Positions 1 to 8,900 of a DNA stretch of 57,517 bases are shown one piece after another. A model generated the notes under the pieces. It saw only the letters and a list, made by a program, of their open reading frames with translations, did not search any database and was not told the origin of the DNA. The DNA is from Maribacter aquivivus. Lineage in GTDB: Bacteria; Bacteroidota; Bacteroidia; Flavobacteriales; Flavobacteriaceae. Every line of letters starts with the position of its first letter. Within the stretch, counting starts at the first letter, position 1. The stretch covers positions 2,373,825-2,431,341 of the forward strand of contig NZ_FQZX01000001.1 in assembly GCF_900142175.1 (NCBI RefSeq), read 5' to 3'. The position numbers and the translations under genes are program-made.

Positions 1-243
1 GTCTCCCAACATTCTGTTGTTGGTTCTGGGTCTTGTGTTCCTGTTATCTCCCATGAACAAGTTGCATTATTGAAAGTTGCTGTCTCCCAACATTCTGTTA
101 TTGGTTCTGGGTCTTGAGTTCCTGATACTTCCCACGAGCATGTCGCATTATTAAAAGTTGCGGTCTCCCAACATTCTGTTGTTGGTTCTGGGTCTTGTAT
201 TCCTTGGTTTTCCCAAGTACAAGAGGTACTATTGAATTGATAG
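1..243 (-). repeat. 81-bp in-frame tandem repeat (Cys/Trp units)
   Basis: Three 81-bp units start at 1, 82 and 163. The first two are nearly identical and the third diverges in its second half. Each encodes 27 residues with the pattern ECWETATFNNATCSWE.., giving two Cys and two Trp per unit. More copies probably follow beyond the window edge. The array sits directly after the discoidin-like domain of the LRR protein. Confidence 0.9.
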
Positions 244-3200
244 TCATCCCAACAATTAACATTAGTTGGTTTATCAAGATCAATATAGGTTGCTCCTGAA
301 CAATTTTCACCATTGTTAATTGCAACAGCATCTATTTCATTCCAACCTGGCACCGCTGGGCTATCTAGTTCTATTCTTACTTCAGAAACATCAAATGTTG
401 TTTGTGGAAATTCAATTTTTAAAATTCTAGAACATGTAATATGAATAGGAGTTGCAGTATATACTGATTCCCATTGATCTGTGTTAGGATTTTTTACTAG
501 CACATTGTCTATTGCCCCTCCGTTGAATGTTTCAAAAATGTGTATCGCACTTATGGGAGCAGGATTATCAAATCGTAATTCTATCCATTCTCTTTGTGCA
601 TCTTGGGTTCTAGAAGCCCATGTACCTTGCAAATCTCCATAATCCGGATAAATATTGAATGCTCCTAAAGCTTGTTGTGCAGACCAAGAGTTTGTATTAA
701 ACTCCGTACTAAAACCTATTATCTCTGCAGCATAATTACATGCCTGCGATGCATTCTCTGTTGTTGTAAACTCGATTACAGTACAAGAAGTAGATTCAAC
801 AGTATTATTTATTGCAAAAACAGAAACGAAATAAGTTGTGTTTTCTAGTAAATCGTTTGTAGGTGTATAACTCAATACATTACCTAAAGTCTCATTCACT
901 ATATCTGTACCACCAGAACTTGTACCTACAGATACTCTATAACCAGTTGCTCCTGTTGTAGCATTCCATGTAATGGTCGGACTAATAGATACACCCGTTG
1001 CCGTATTAAATGGTGCATTTACTTCTGGGCAATTAGGGACCGTAGTTATTGTTTCGGTTTTAAATTCAACAACAGAACAAGAAGTGGATTCAACAGTATT
1101 ATTTATAGCAAAAACAGAAACAAAATAAGTTGTGTTTTCTAATAAATCGTTTGTAGGTGTATAACTTAATACATTACCTAAAATTTCATTCGCTATATCT
1201 GTACCACCAGAACTTGTACCTACAATTACTCTATAACCAGTTGCTCCTGTTGAAGCATTCCATGTAATCGTAGGGTTAATCGAAACATCTGTGGCTGTAT
1301 TTGTTGGCGAAGTTACAACTGGACACGAAGGAGTGATGACTGCACATTCTTTGCCAGCATCTGTAATTGTCCAACTATCATTGGTAATTATACTTTGTCT
1401 TTGTGTTTCCGATAGGCAATATTTACTATTACCACCGCTAAATACAACTCCTGAATTTAATGTTTGTGAACTCCAACTTATTAGTAATTTGTCATAATTA
1501 TCTGTTGAAAGTTTTACGTTATTAAACATATTAGTAGCACTAGTTAGACTATTGATATTCCAATTTTCTAAATTTTGATCAAACAAGTCTGCACTACTAA
1601 ACATTGAACTCATATCATCTACTGCAGAAACATTCCAACTACTTAAGTCATTATTAAAAGAGGTTGCATAACTGAACATCAATCTCATATCATCTACGGC
1701 AGAAACATCCCAATTGTTAATGTTTTGGTTAAAGGCAAGTGCCTGTCTAAACATACTATTCATTTTTTCAACCCTCGATGTACCAGTACCATTTGTCCAA
1801 TTTAATGTAGCACCACCATTGTTAAAACTGCTGGCACCATAAAACATTGAACTCATATCATCTACCAATGAAACATTCCAATTACTAATATCTTGATTAA
1901 ATGCTACTGCTCTTTCAAACATAGCATTCATTTTAGCAACTTTTGCAGTACCAGTGCCACTTGCCCAAGTTAATGAAGCACCGCCATTATTAAATTCGGA
2001 AGCCCTGTCGAACATATGTTGCATATTATCAACTAATGAAACATTCCAATTACTAATATTTTGGTTAAACTTTAATGCACCTCTAAACATGTAAGACATA
2101 TTGGTAACCTTTGCGGTACCAGTGCCATTTGTCCAAGTTAATGGCTCATTATTATTGTTATAAACTAAAGCACGACTAAACATAAAAGACATATCATCTA
2201 CATTAGAAACATTCCAACTACTTATATCTTTATTGAAACTTGAAGCAGAAGTGAACATAGAAGTCATATTTTTAACCGTGCTAACATCCCAATTATTAAT
2301 ATCTTGATTAAAAGAGGTACAGTTGGCAAACATAAGAGACATTTCTATAACATTAGAAAGATCAGGGCTATCTGTAGCTTGACCACCAAGATTAGAGCAA
2401 CCTCGAAAAGCAGCACCCATGTTTGTCCATATTAAATCACCCCATTGGTCAATCGATATAATTTTATCTTTATCTCCTAGGTTATTAAAATATATTCTTG
2501 GAAAATCTCCTCGTATTCTAATGGTATATGTGCCAGCTGTACCAAAATCGTGGGTTACATTTCCTGTTAATCCTAATTCATCGAAAGTGCCGTCATTATT
2601 CCAGTCTAAATCATAATTGTAACCTGTTCCTGTTGTTGGAATAGTAATTTCGGTATCACTAGATGTTCCTGTATTGTCTGTTTTCCAAGTGGTAATGAAT
2701 GATGAGGACAAAGCATCGCACTCGGCTTGAGTTTCCAGAAAGGTTAAAGTCGCATCAACACGGGTCCATTCAGTAGTGCTATATGTCTTGCTATCTACAA
2801 TTGCGCAAGTAAGTTTTGGGCAGTTATCAGCATAAAAGTCAACCTCATCCATTGCCGCATTATTACCATTTCTAAGATTTACACTTTCTATTAGCGGGCT
2901 ATTTTGAATACGTAATCGACTTAAACCTGTATTTTGAGAAAAGTCTAAGCTTGTATAATTGTTTTCGTAACATAATACGGTCTCCAATGAATTACCAGGC
3001 GCAACACTTAAGGTTTTCATGCTATTCTGATGACAACTTAAACTTTTAAGTGCGGTGTTTAGACTTACATCTAAATTTGCAATATTATTTACATGGCAAT
3101 TTAAAGTTTTTAAAGCAACATTGTTTTGTAAGTCTAAACTGGTTAGGTTGTTTACCTGACAATCTAATAATTCTAAAGCGGTATTGGCAGCAAGATCCAC

Positions 3201-4016
3201 TGCTATAAAATCGCAATTTCTAATATATAACTTTTTAAGTACCGTATTCTGAGAAAAATCCATCGCAGTAATTGCATTAGATTGTACGTCAATTGTTTCT
3301 AAAATGGGATTGTTGGTAACATCTAAATTTGTGATGCCAGTATACCCGCAACTTAGATAATCCAGTACAGGATTGTCGTCTAAATTGAGACTTGTTAATA
3401 AGGAATTACCTCCACAGGCTAACTCTTCAAGGAGCGGACATTGAGTTACATCAATAGAGGTGATATTGCAATTTTGAACTTCTAACTCTGCTAATAATGC
3501 ATTTTCTGTTACATCTATTGTTTCTAGGTTTGGGTTTCCAAAGGCTAATATGCTTTTTAATGCTGGGTTATTAGTGACAGCTATAGATAAAAGTTGGTTG
3601 TTGTAACAACCTAACACTTCAAGCATAACATTGCTACTAAAATCGAGAGTTGTTAAGCTATTGCCATAGCAGTTTACAGTTTTTAGTTGTGTATTACTAG
3701 ATAAATCAATCGTTGTTAGGTTATTATTTTGGCAGTACAAAGCTTGTAAAGCTGTAAAATCTTCAATACCTGTTAAATCATCTATGGCAGACGAAGGAAC
3801 ATTTAGAGATGTAATGCTATTTATATTTATAGTAGGTACAAAGCCATCTATAGGTGCTGTATCATAACCGTCATCAATTAATGCTTGTTCAAAATTTGGA
3901 TCAGGTATTGCCGTATTCTGACCATAGCAGATAGACGTGAAAATGATAATTAAAAAGGTGGAAAACAGTTTTGTAATTTGTTTCTTAGCGGCTATAATAG
4001 AGGCTATTTTAAACAT
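1..4016 (-). CDS. Giant LRR/BspA-type surface protein, 3' end outside window
   Basis: Open frame of at least 1338 codons with no stop, running off the left edge. ATG at 4016 is followed by a signal peptide (about residues 1-33, ending CYGQ). Next comes the IPDPNFEQAL motif common at the start of flavobacterial LRR proteins. Domains in order: short leucine-rich repeats with the L..L....N pattern (about 82-390); BspA/DUF285 repeats of the MF..A..FN.DI..W type (about 520-830); two Fn3-like domains (about 900-1080) that are near copies of each other; an F5/8-type-C (discoidin)-like domain (about 1085-1238); and tandem 27-residue Cys/Trp repeats (from about 1242). Likely a secreted adhesin or carbohydrate-binding surface protein, and a T9SS C-terminal signal is expected beyond the edge. 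It starts 11 bp after the 131-aa gene and is probably co-transcribed with it. Ligand unknown. Confidence 0.88.
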   Translation of the reverse strand, partial: MFKIASIIAAKKQITKLFSTFLIIIFTSICYGQNTAIPDPNFEQALIDDGYDTAPIDGFVPTININSITSLNVPSSAIDDLTGIEDFTALQALYCQNNNLTTIDLSSNTQLKTVNCYGNSLTTLDFSSNVMLEVLGCYNNQLLSIAVTNNPALKSILAFGNPNLETIDVTENALLAELEVQNCNITSIDVTQCPLLEELACGGNSLLTSLNLDDNPVLDYLSCGYTGITNLDVTNNPILETIDVQSNAITAMDFSQNTVLKKLYIRNCDFIAVDLAANTALELLDCQVNNLTSLDLQNNVALKTLNCHVNNIANLDVSLNTALKSLSCHQNSMKTLSVAPGNSLETVLCYENNYTSLDFSQNTGLSRLRIQNSPLIESVNLRNGNNAAMDEVDFYADNCPKLTCAIVDSKTYSTTEWTRVDATLTFLETQAECDALSSSFITTWKTDNTGTSSDTEITIPTTGTGYNYDLDWNNDGTFDELGLTGNVTHDFGTAGTYTIRIRGDFPRIYFNNLGDKDKIISIDQWGDLIWTNMGAAFRGCSNLGGQATDSPDLSNVIEMSLMFANCTSFNQDINNWDVSTVKNMTSMFTSASSFNKDISSWNVSNVDDMSFMFSRALVYNNNNEPLTWTNGTGTAKVTNMSYMFRGALKFNQNISNWNVSLVDNMQHMFDRASEFNNGGASLTWASGTGTAKVAKMNAMFERAVAFNQDISNWNVSLVDDMSSMFYGASSFNNGGATLNWTNGTGTSRVEKMNSMFRQALAFNQNINNWDVSAVDDMRLMFSYATSFNNDLSSWNVSAVDDMSSMFSSADLFDQNLENWNINSLTSATNMFNNVKLSTDNYDKLLISWSSQTLNSGVVFSGGNSKYCLSETQRQSIITNDSWTITDAGKECAVITPSCPVVTSPTNTATDVSINPTITWNASTGATGYRVIVGTSSGGTDIANEILGNVLSYTPTNDLLENTTYFVSVFAINNTVESTSCSVVEFKTETITTVPNCPEVNAPFNTATGVSISPTITWNATTGATGYRVSVGTSSGGTDIVNETLGNVLSYTPTNDLLENTTYFVSVFAINNTVESTSCTVIEFTTTENASQACNYAAEIIGFSTEFNTNSWSAQQALGAFNIYPDYGDLQGTWASRTQDAQREWIELRFDNPAPISAIHIFETFNGGAIDNVLVKNPNTDQWESVYTATPIHITCSRILKIEFPQTTFDVSEVRIELDSPAVPGWNEIDAVAINNGENCSGATYIDLDKPTNVNCWDDYQFNSTSCTWENQGIQDPEPTTECWETATFNNATCSWEVSGTQDPEPITECWETATFNNATCSWEITGTQDPEPTTECWE

Positions 4017-4027
4017 ATTGTAGGGTG

Positions 4028-4423
4028 TTATATTCTTTGGTTGATGAAAGCGGTGATTTCTCGCTGGTCTTTTACGGATATAGCGACAGAATCTAGAATT
4101 ATTTTTTTATCCGGATTCTTCAATTTAATGTATCCGTTTAAGGCACGACTGTCTAGATGTATTTTATTGATATTGACAAAAGGGTAGAAAGGTTGGTCAT
4201 TTAAGCCAAGTAGCGTAATGCCCTCGTCATTTAACTCAATTACCGGGGTAATTGGTTTTTTAGAAATACTTATGATTTTAGAAATAGCAAAACCAAAAAG
4301 CAAAAGTGCTTGCCATGCGAAATACTCGATTAATAGCCATCCAAAAATGAGAAGACCTATGCCCGTTGCCAATAGGAAATACCATATTAAAAGATTTTCT
4401 TTCTTGAAATAGATTTTGGTCAT
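4028..4423 (-). CDS. Small membrane protein with C-terminal PH-like region
   Basis: 131 aa, no recognised family name. Two hydrophobic segments (about residues 13-33 and 36-52) form an N-terminal hairpin. A soluble beta-rich C-terminal part follows (ELNDEGITLLG, then VNINKIHLDS) that resembles bacterial PH-like domains attached to short membrane hairpins. It lies immediately upstream of the LRR surface protein (11 bp gap), so the two probably share a transcript. A pair of LytTR-like half-sites lies 90-116 bp before its start codon. Function unknown; the PH-like reading is an inference from pattern only. Confidence 0.7.
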   Translation of the reverse strand: MTKIYFKKENLLIWYFLLATGIGLLIFGWLLIEYFAWQALLLFGFAISKIISISKKPITPVIELNDEGITLLGLNDQPFYPFVNINKIHLDSRALNGYIKLKNPDKKIILDSVAISVKDQREITAFINQRI

Positions 4424-4509
4424 TTTAGATTCTACGAAGCCAATACGCTTCTGTTGGTTTTTGAACCTAAATAACGAGAATTAGACTAGAAAAGTGCTAT
4501 AGTGTTAAC

Positions 4510-4542
4510 CCGATTGATAAGTGTCGTATCTTAATTGATATT
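4510..4542 (-). promoter_or_regulatory. Predicted LytTR direct-repeat site A
   Basis: Plus-strand half-sites ATTGAT at 4513-4518 and ATTGAT at 4534-4539, 21 bp apart, within 12-mers ccgattgataag and ttaattgatatt. They lie upstream of the 131-aa membrane protein and LRR gene. The spacing and RTTKRY core fit the LytTR consensus (two 9-bp direct repeats separated by 12 bp). Confidence 0.5.
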
Positions 4543-4557
4543 CGATACTTTTAGTAG

Positions 4558-5289
4558 CTATTCATTTAAGAGTATAGCCTTTATTTCAGCCTTTCGCCTT
4601 GCGGAAATAGCAACAATGTCATTATTTTTTAAACGGATAGTGTCGTTTTCAAGACTAAGGATATGTCTTTTATTGACTAGAAATGACTGATGAGTTCTTA
4701 TGAAAATATCTTCAGGTAAAAGTTCTTGATAATGTTTTAAGTTTTTTGAAACTAATATAGTCTCACTCTCGGTTACTATTTTAGTATACGACCCATCAGA
4801 TTGACAATAAAGAATATTATCGATTTCTAAAAGATGCATTTTTTTTGCTGTTTTTAGAGCTATTTTTTGAACACTAGATGCTCTGTTGTCTTTTAGATTT
4901 TTTAAAAGTGCTTTAGTCTCCTTCTCAACATACACCATAGATTCTACCCTCTCTAATGTATTTTTTAACTCATCTGGTGCAATGGGCTTTAGTATATAAT
5001 CTAAGGCATTGTACTTAAATGCTCGTATTGCAAATTCGTTGAATGCAGTAATAAAAACAAGTTTAAAATCTATTTGGGGAATTTGCTCTAACAAATTAAA
5101 ACTGCTACCATCTTCAAGCTTAATGTCTAGAAATACCAGGTCTGGTTTACAGTTAGTTAGCATAGTCTTGGCACTAGTAATTGAAGCAGCTTCACCTACT
5201 ACCACATATGTGCTAGATATTAACGAAAGCATTTTTTTAATTAATTCTCTAACGTTGACTTCATCATCTATAATTGCAATTTTAATCAT
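4558..5289 (-). CDS. LytTR-family response regulator
   Basis: 243 aa. The N-terminal receiver domain has the acidic pair D9/D10, the phospho-acceptor D55 (in LVFLDIKLED), a threonine in FITAF and the lysine in LKPI. The C-terminal LytTR DNA-binding domain (about 140-243) carries motifs such as LYCQSDGSYTKI and the late FLVNKRHI. Together these mark a LytR/AlgR-type transcription regulator. Its start overlaps the stop of the histidine kinase by 4 bp (ATGA), the usual layout of a cognate pair. LytTR proteins bind two direct repeats about 21 bp apart. Four such repeat pairs occur in this window, one upstream of its own apparent operon, so autoregulation is likely. Confidence 0.95.
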   Translation of the reverse strand: MIKIAIIDDEVNVRELIKKMLSLISSTYVVVGEAASITSAKTMLTNCKPDLVFLDIKLEDGSSFNLLEQIPQIDFKLVFITAFNEFAIRAFKYNALDYILKPIAPDELKNTLERVESMVYVEKETKALLKNLKDNRASSVQKIALKTAKKMHLLEIDNILYCQSDGSYTKIVTESETILVSKNLKHYQELLPEDIFIRTHQSFLVNKRHILSLENDTIRLKNNDIVAISARRKAEIKAILLNE

Positions 5290-6977
5290 TGGCGTAAGTC
5301 TAAAAAGATGGATACTTTTGTTCCTTTATTATTATCAATTGCTTGTATAGAAAACTTTTTTTCTTCTCCTAAGCCTCTAAGTTTTAGGCGTTTTAAAAAT
5401 ATGTCTATGGCATGTTCACGATTGTCACTTACTTTTTCTTTATTGTAACCAATACCGTTGTCTATAATTTCTATATGAGTATATTTTTCTTGTTCTGTAA
5501 TATTTATTTGAAGTAATCCCTTTTCATTTTTTTGTTTTAAACCATGCTCAATTGAATTTTCAATGAAAGGTTGTAATAACATTGGTGGTAATTTTATCAT
5601 AGAAACCTCAATGTCATCGGTCATATTTATTTCATACTCAAACTTATTTTCAAAGCGTAATTGTTGCGTTTCTATATAGTTCTTTAAAATGTCAAGATCT
5701 TCTTCTAATGTAATTTGTTTTTTATTTACAACATCAAAATTTTGTCTTACTAACTTGGCAAACCTTGTGAGATATGTACTTGACTTTATAGGATCTTCAT
5801 CAAAGAACGTTTTTTGAATTGCAGTAAGCGCATTAAATACAAAATGCGGGTTCATTTGTGTTCTTAGTATTTTTTGTTCTAGCTCTAGTTTTTGCTGTTT
5901 TAGCTCTAATCTTGAATTTCTGTTCTTTTGAAAAACATATAACCCAAGAGCAAGTAAAAAGCTCAAAATTGCACCTAAAATAATTTTGTTCTTTTTATTT
6001 AATTCTAATTCTTTTTTTAAGTTTTCTTGTTCAATGAATTGCTCGTTTTTTCTATTGATCAATTTCATTTTTTCTTCACTTTCATAAGAAGTCAGTAATT
6101 GAGTAACCGAGTCTTTCTTTCTAATGAAATTGGGTATACTTTTGAAATCTTCATCTTTTACGGCAGCTTCAATTAGCACTTCATAGATTTCTTGCTGAAT
6201 TACATAGTGCTCTGTCTGTTCTTCAATAGCTAGCGCCTTTTTGTAAATGGAAATACATTTCTTAGCATCATTTTGTATTAAATACACATAGCCTAAATTT
6301 CTTAGGGCATTGGTATTTAATCTATCAATATCACTATTAAGGGCAATTGCTTTTTCATAATAACAAATTGCTTGTTCATAATTTTCAGTTTGTTCTAGTA
6401 TAAAACCTAGATTGTTATATGAAGCTGACAGCGTCTCTTTATCATCTAAGGCTATTTGTAAATCAATGGCTTGTTTTACATGAGTTATAGACGAATCATA
6501 ATCTCCTGCTAAAAAAGATAGATGACCTAATGAGTTTAAGGTTTTAGCTTCTCCTTTCTTGTCGCCAATCTCACGAAAGAACTTATAAGCGTTATTAGTA
6601 TATATAGCAGCGGTATCTTGCTTTGAAAGCATAGCATAAGAATCGCCCAATAGCATATTTGTTTTAGCTAGGTATTCTTTATTAGCTTCTTTTTCGAATA
6701 AATAAAGCGCTTCATTTAAGCTACCTATAGCTTCAACGTCTTTTTCTAAGGTTGCAAGTAACCGTCCTTTTTCATGAAATAGTATTGCCCTTCTTTTATC
6801 TGAGAAATCTTCAAATTTAATGAGGCTGTCAATTTTTTGAAGCGATGGTCTTAAATTTTCATTTGATATGAAATCTAAAAATTCACTATCGGTTAGTCCG
6901 TTGCCTTTGGTATTTTTTTTGCAACAGGTAAATGAAACAATTACTATCAGTAGAATAAATAATTTGGTATGTTTCAT
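5286..6977 (-). CDS. TPR-containing LytS/YehU-type sensor histidine kinase
   Basis: 563 aa from the ATG at 6977. A TTG 33 bp further upstream is in frame but the ATG gives a clean signal sequence. MKHTKLFILLIVIVSFTCC looks like a lipoprotein or cleavable signal. About residues 40-290 are TPR repeats (LGDSYAML, LGHLSFLAGDYDSS, NNLGFILEQTENYEQA), expected in the periplasm. One membrane span follows at about 331-350, then a coiled coil, then the His_kinase domain with H378 in QMNPHFVFNAL and a HATPase with the N-box FIENSIEHG. The signal is unknown; this architecture in Bacteroidota senses through the TPR part. It forms an operon with the LytTR regulator downstream and probably with the SPFH gene upstream (61 bp gap). 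Confidence 0.93.
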   Translation of the reverse strand: MKHTKLFILLIVIVSFTCCKKNTKGNGLTDSEFLDFISNENLRPSLQKIDSLIKFEDFSDKRRAILFHEKGRLLATLEKDVEAIGSLNEALYLFEKEANKEYLAKTNMLLGDSYAMLSKQDTAAIYTNNAYKFFREIGDKKGEAKTLNSLGHLSFLAGDYDSSITHVKQAIDLQIALDDKETLSASYNNLGFILEQTENYEQAICYYEKAIALNSDIDRLNTNALRNLGYVYLIQNDAKKCISIYKKALAIEEQTEHYVIQQEIYEVLIEAAVKDEDFKSIPNFIRKKDSVTQLLTSYESEEKMKLINRKNEQFIEQENLKKELELNKKNKIILGAILSFLLALGLYVFQKNRNSRLELKQQKLELEQKILRTQMNPHFVFNALTAIQKTFFDEDPIKSSTYLTRFAKLVRQNFDVVNKKQITLEEDLDILKNYIETQQLRFENKFEYEINMTDDIEVSMIKLPPMLLQPFIENSIEHGLKQKNEKGLLQINITEQEKYTHIEIIDNGIGYNKEKVSDNREHAIDIFLKRLKLRGLGEEKKFSIQAIDNNKGTKVSIFLDLRQ

Positions 6978-7038
6978 TTTTATGAACTCAATGTATATTG
7001 ATTTATACAATTTTAGATTTTTTGAAGATATGCTATTA

Positions 7039-8028
7039 TTACATACTATCTAAAATTGCTTTTTTCTTATCTGTGTATTCACTATCTGAAATCAACTCCA
7101 TCTCAAAGAGTTCTTTTAGCTTTTTTAGTTTTATCATAGGACTATCGGTTGCTGGTTGTTGTTCTAAAGAGCCTTGGTTCATGGTTGAATTTCCTTGAGC
7201 GCCAGCATTCAAACCCATTAACATACCTGCTGCACCAGATTCATTGTTAGCGGCATCTCTCATTGCCGCTATTCGTTGCATTTCTGTGTATTCTACACCG
7301 GCAATTTTAGCAGCCAAAACTTCTGCTTGTACGTCTGATATTTTTGCAATTCGGGCTAAAGTATCTTTATCGAACTGAGAACCTTCTATTCTGAAATCTA
7401 AAACTTCAAAACCTAAATCAGTAAAAACAGATGCTGTTTTTTCTTTTGCCTCAACAGCTATAGTATTTAGGTTACTATCAACATCTACATAAGAGAACTT
7501 AGCATTTGCCAAATAATCTGTAATGGGTTGTGTTACCCTTGATATAAAGATTTCTTTTAAATGAGAATGGCAATATATTTCTTGACCAGCTATTACGTTT
7601 TCAAAAAACCATTGTGGTTTTGTTATTCTAATACTGTAATTACCAAATGCAGAAAGTAGTATTGGGAAAGTATAAATAGGGTCTGTGTAAGCAATAGGCA
7701 CTCTTGTACCCCAACGCATATTTAAAATATCTGCTTTGCGATAAAACCAAATACCCATTACATGTTCACTACCATCACGTAAAGAGAGAAACTTTTTTAC
7801 AGAAGTTAAAAAGGGAGTGTTGTCAGATTTTAGGTCGTACGTGCCTTCTTCAACTAAAACACTCTGTACCTTACCTTCATAGGTTAAAATGCAACCTTGA
7901 CCAGGTTGAAGTATTAGTTTTGATGCATTTTTAATTTCATCGCCACTTTCGGTAAACTTAATGAAAAGCTCTTTTTCATTTGGGTTTTCCCATTGTATTA
8001 CTGACCGATATTGGTTTGCTATATTCAT
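7039..8028 (-). CDS. SPFH/band-7 domain protein with C-terminal SHOCT
   Basis: 329 aa. The long SPFH-like region (about 20-250) resembles the family often annotated as virion-core-protein-like SPFH (Bacillus YdjI type). It includes a segment on external signals (GQGCILTYEGKVQSVLVEEG) and the helical EAKEKTASVFTDLGFEV region. A low-complexity linker rich in G, A, N and Q precedes a SHOCT motif at the end (MIKLKKLKELFEMELISDSEY). No membrane span is visible, so it probably associates peripherally with the membrane as a scaffold. It is followed by the histidine kinase and LytTR regulator in the same direction. A LytTR-like repeat pair lies 68-94 bp before its ATG. Family call good; role in envelope stress is inferred. 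Confidence 0.87.
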   Translation of the reverse strand: MNIANQYRSVIQWENPNEKELFIKFTESGDEIKNASKLILQPGQGCILTYEGKVQSVLVEEGTYDLKSDNTPFLTSVKKFLSLRDGSEHVMGIWFYRKADILNMRWGTRVPIAYTDPIYTFPILLSAFGNYSIRITKPQWFFENVIAGQEIYCHSHLKEIFISRVTQPITDYLANAKFSYVDVDSNLNTIAVEAKEKTASVFTDLGFEVLDFRIEGSQFDKDTLARIAKISDVQAEVLAAKIAGVEYTEMQRIAAMRDAANNESGAAGMLMGLNAGAQGNSTMNQGSLEQQPATDSPMIKLKKLKELFEMELISDSEYTDKKKAILDSM

Positions 8029-8092
8029 CTAAATTCTTGTTGTTAAAAAGGCTGTAAAGCAATAATAACCATAGTTTTTATGTTCTACAATT

Positions 8093-8125
8093 CTGATTGA
8101 TAAGCGTTAATATTTAGTTTGTAAA
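8093..8125 (-). promoter_or_regulatory. Predicted LytTR direct-repeat site B
   Basis: Half-sites ATTGAT at 8096-8101 (in ctgattgataag, nearly identical to site A) and GTTTGT at 8117-8122 (in ttagtttgtaaa), 21 bp apart. It is upstream of the SPFH-kinase-LytTR genes, at the same distance from the ATG (68-94 bp) as site C from its gene. Confidence 0.5.
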
Positions 8126-8219
8126 CACTACGAGATAGAAGGTTTTAAGATTTTTATATGCGTTTTATAGAGCGTGAACTCAACTATTTCTAAAAAAAGA
8201 GTTAGCAGCATTTTTAGCT

Positions 8220-8519
8220 TTATATTTCTATCGCATCGCTATTTAATTCTTTTGAGAGTACTTGAGGTTCCTTTTCTAATTGATTAATAGTATAGAATGC
8301 ACTTACCGCAGCTAAAATTAAAGCGGGTAACACTACTATGAAAATATCATTTTCTATATCAGCATCTGTAAACACAAAAATTGAAACTATTGTAGCTATC
8401 TCTACTCCAAACCAAGTAAGAACTAATCTCCAAATCCATTTACTAGGTTTTATATTTTTTTCTTCAGCTATTGTTCTAATTTTTTTAGTAAAATAACCAA
8501 TTGCGAGAATTTCTAACAT
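8220..8519 (-). CDS. Small membrane protein, function unknown
   Basis: 99 aa. A basic N-terminal part (KKIRTIAEEKNIKPSKWIWR) is followed by two hydrophobic segments at about residues 33-50 and 60-78, then a polar tail. The pattern resembles small two-span inner-membrane proteins that often adjoin PH-like or signalling genes in Flavobacteriia. It stands alone, with 190 bp to the SPFH gene downstream and a gene-poor stretch upstream. No catalytic motif is visible. Confidence 0.65.
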   Translation of the reverse strand: MLEILAIGYFTKKIRTIAEEKNIKPSKWIWRLVLTWFGVEIATIVSIFVFTDADIENDIFIVVLPALILAAVSAFYTINQLEKEPQVLSKELNSDAIEI

Positions 8520-8784
8520 AGATACTAATTTTAGGTTTGTGAATTAAATGGAAATATATAACCCTAAAATGCTATTTATATTTCTTTTACCTATAAACAA
8601 TTTATATGCGTAGTTATTTAATTTACAAGTGTAAAGAGGGAGTAGTTATAGCACCAATAAATTACAGAAAACGATGAAAATGACACCCTGGAGAAAGGGG
8701 GCTAGAATCCTTTTTTTATATAAAATAAATATGAGTTTTGCTATGTAAAGGTGAAGGGATAAGTTTAAAAAAGACCAATTTTTT

Positions 8785-8895
8785 TTAAAAAGTGCCACTG
8801 TGTTTTTTTGATTTCAATAGTCTAAATATTAAATACTGAATGATAAAAAATACAGGCAGAACAGCTACAGCCCCAAAAATAGAAAATAAAATCAT
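8785..8895 (-). CDS. 36-aa hydrophobic ORF after the ankyrin gene, possible displaced C-terminus
   Basis: Starts 5 bp after the stop of the ankyrin gene and encodes MILFSIFGAVAVLPVFFIIQ, a basic stretch and a stop. This is a single membrane span with a KSKKH tail. The same frame stays open upstream to about 8980, overlapping the end of the ankyrin gene and reading FYFLYLFYSVILLQDVKES before the ATG. It could be a real small membrane protein, or the true C-terminus of the ankyrin protein shifted by one frame. Only the reading frame supports it, so confidence is low. Confidence 0.35.
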   Translation of the reverse strand: MILFSIFGAVAVLPVFFIIQYLIFRLLKSKKHSGTF

Positions 8896-8900
8896 GATTT

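Noticed and set aside
8520..8784. Search for a gene or RNA in the gap before the small membrane gene
   Set aside because: No open frame of credible length or conserved structure is visible.
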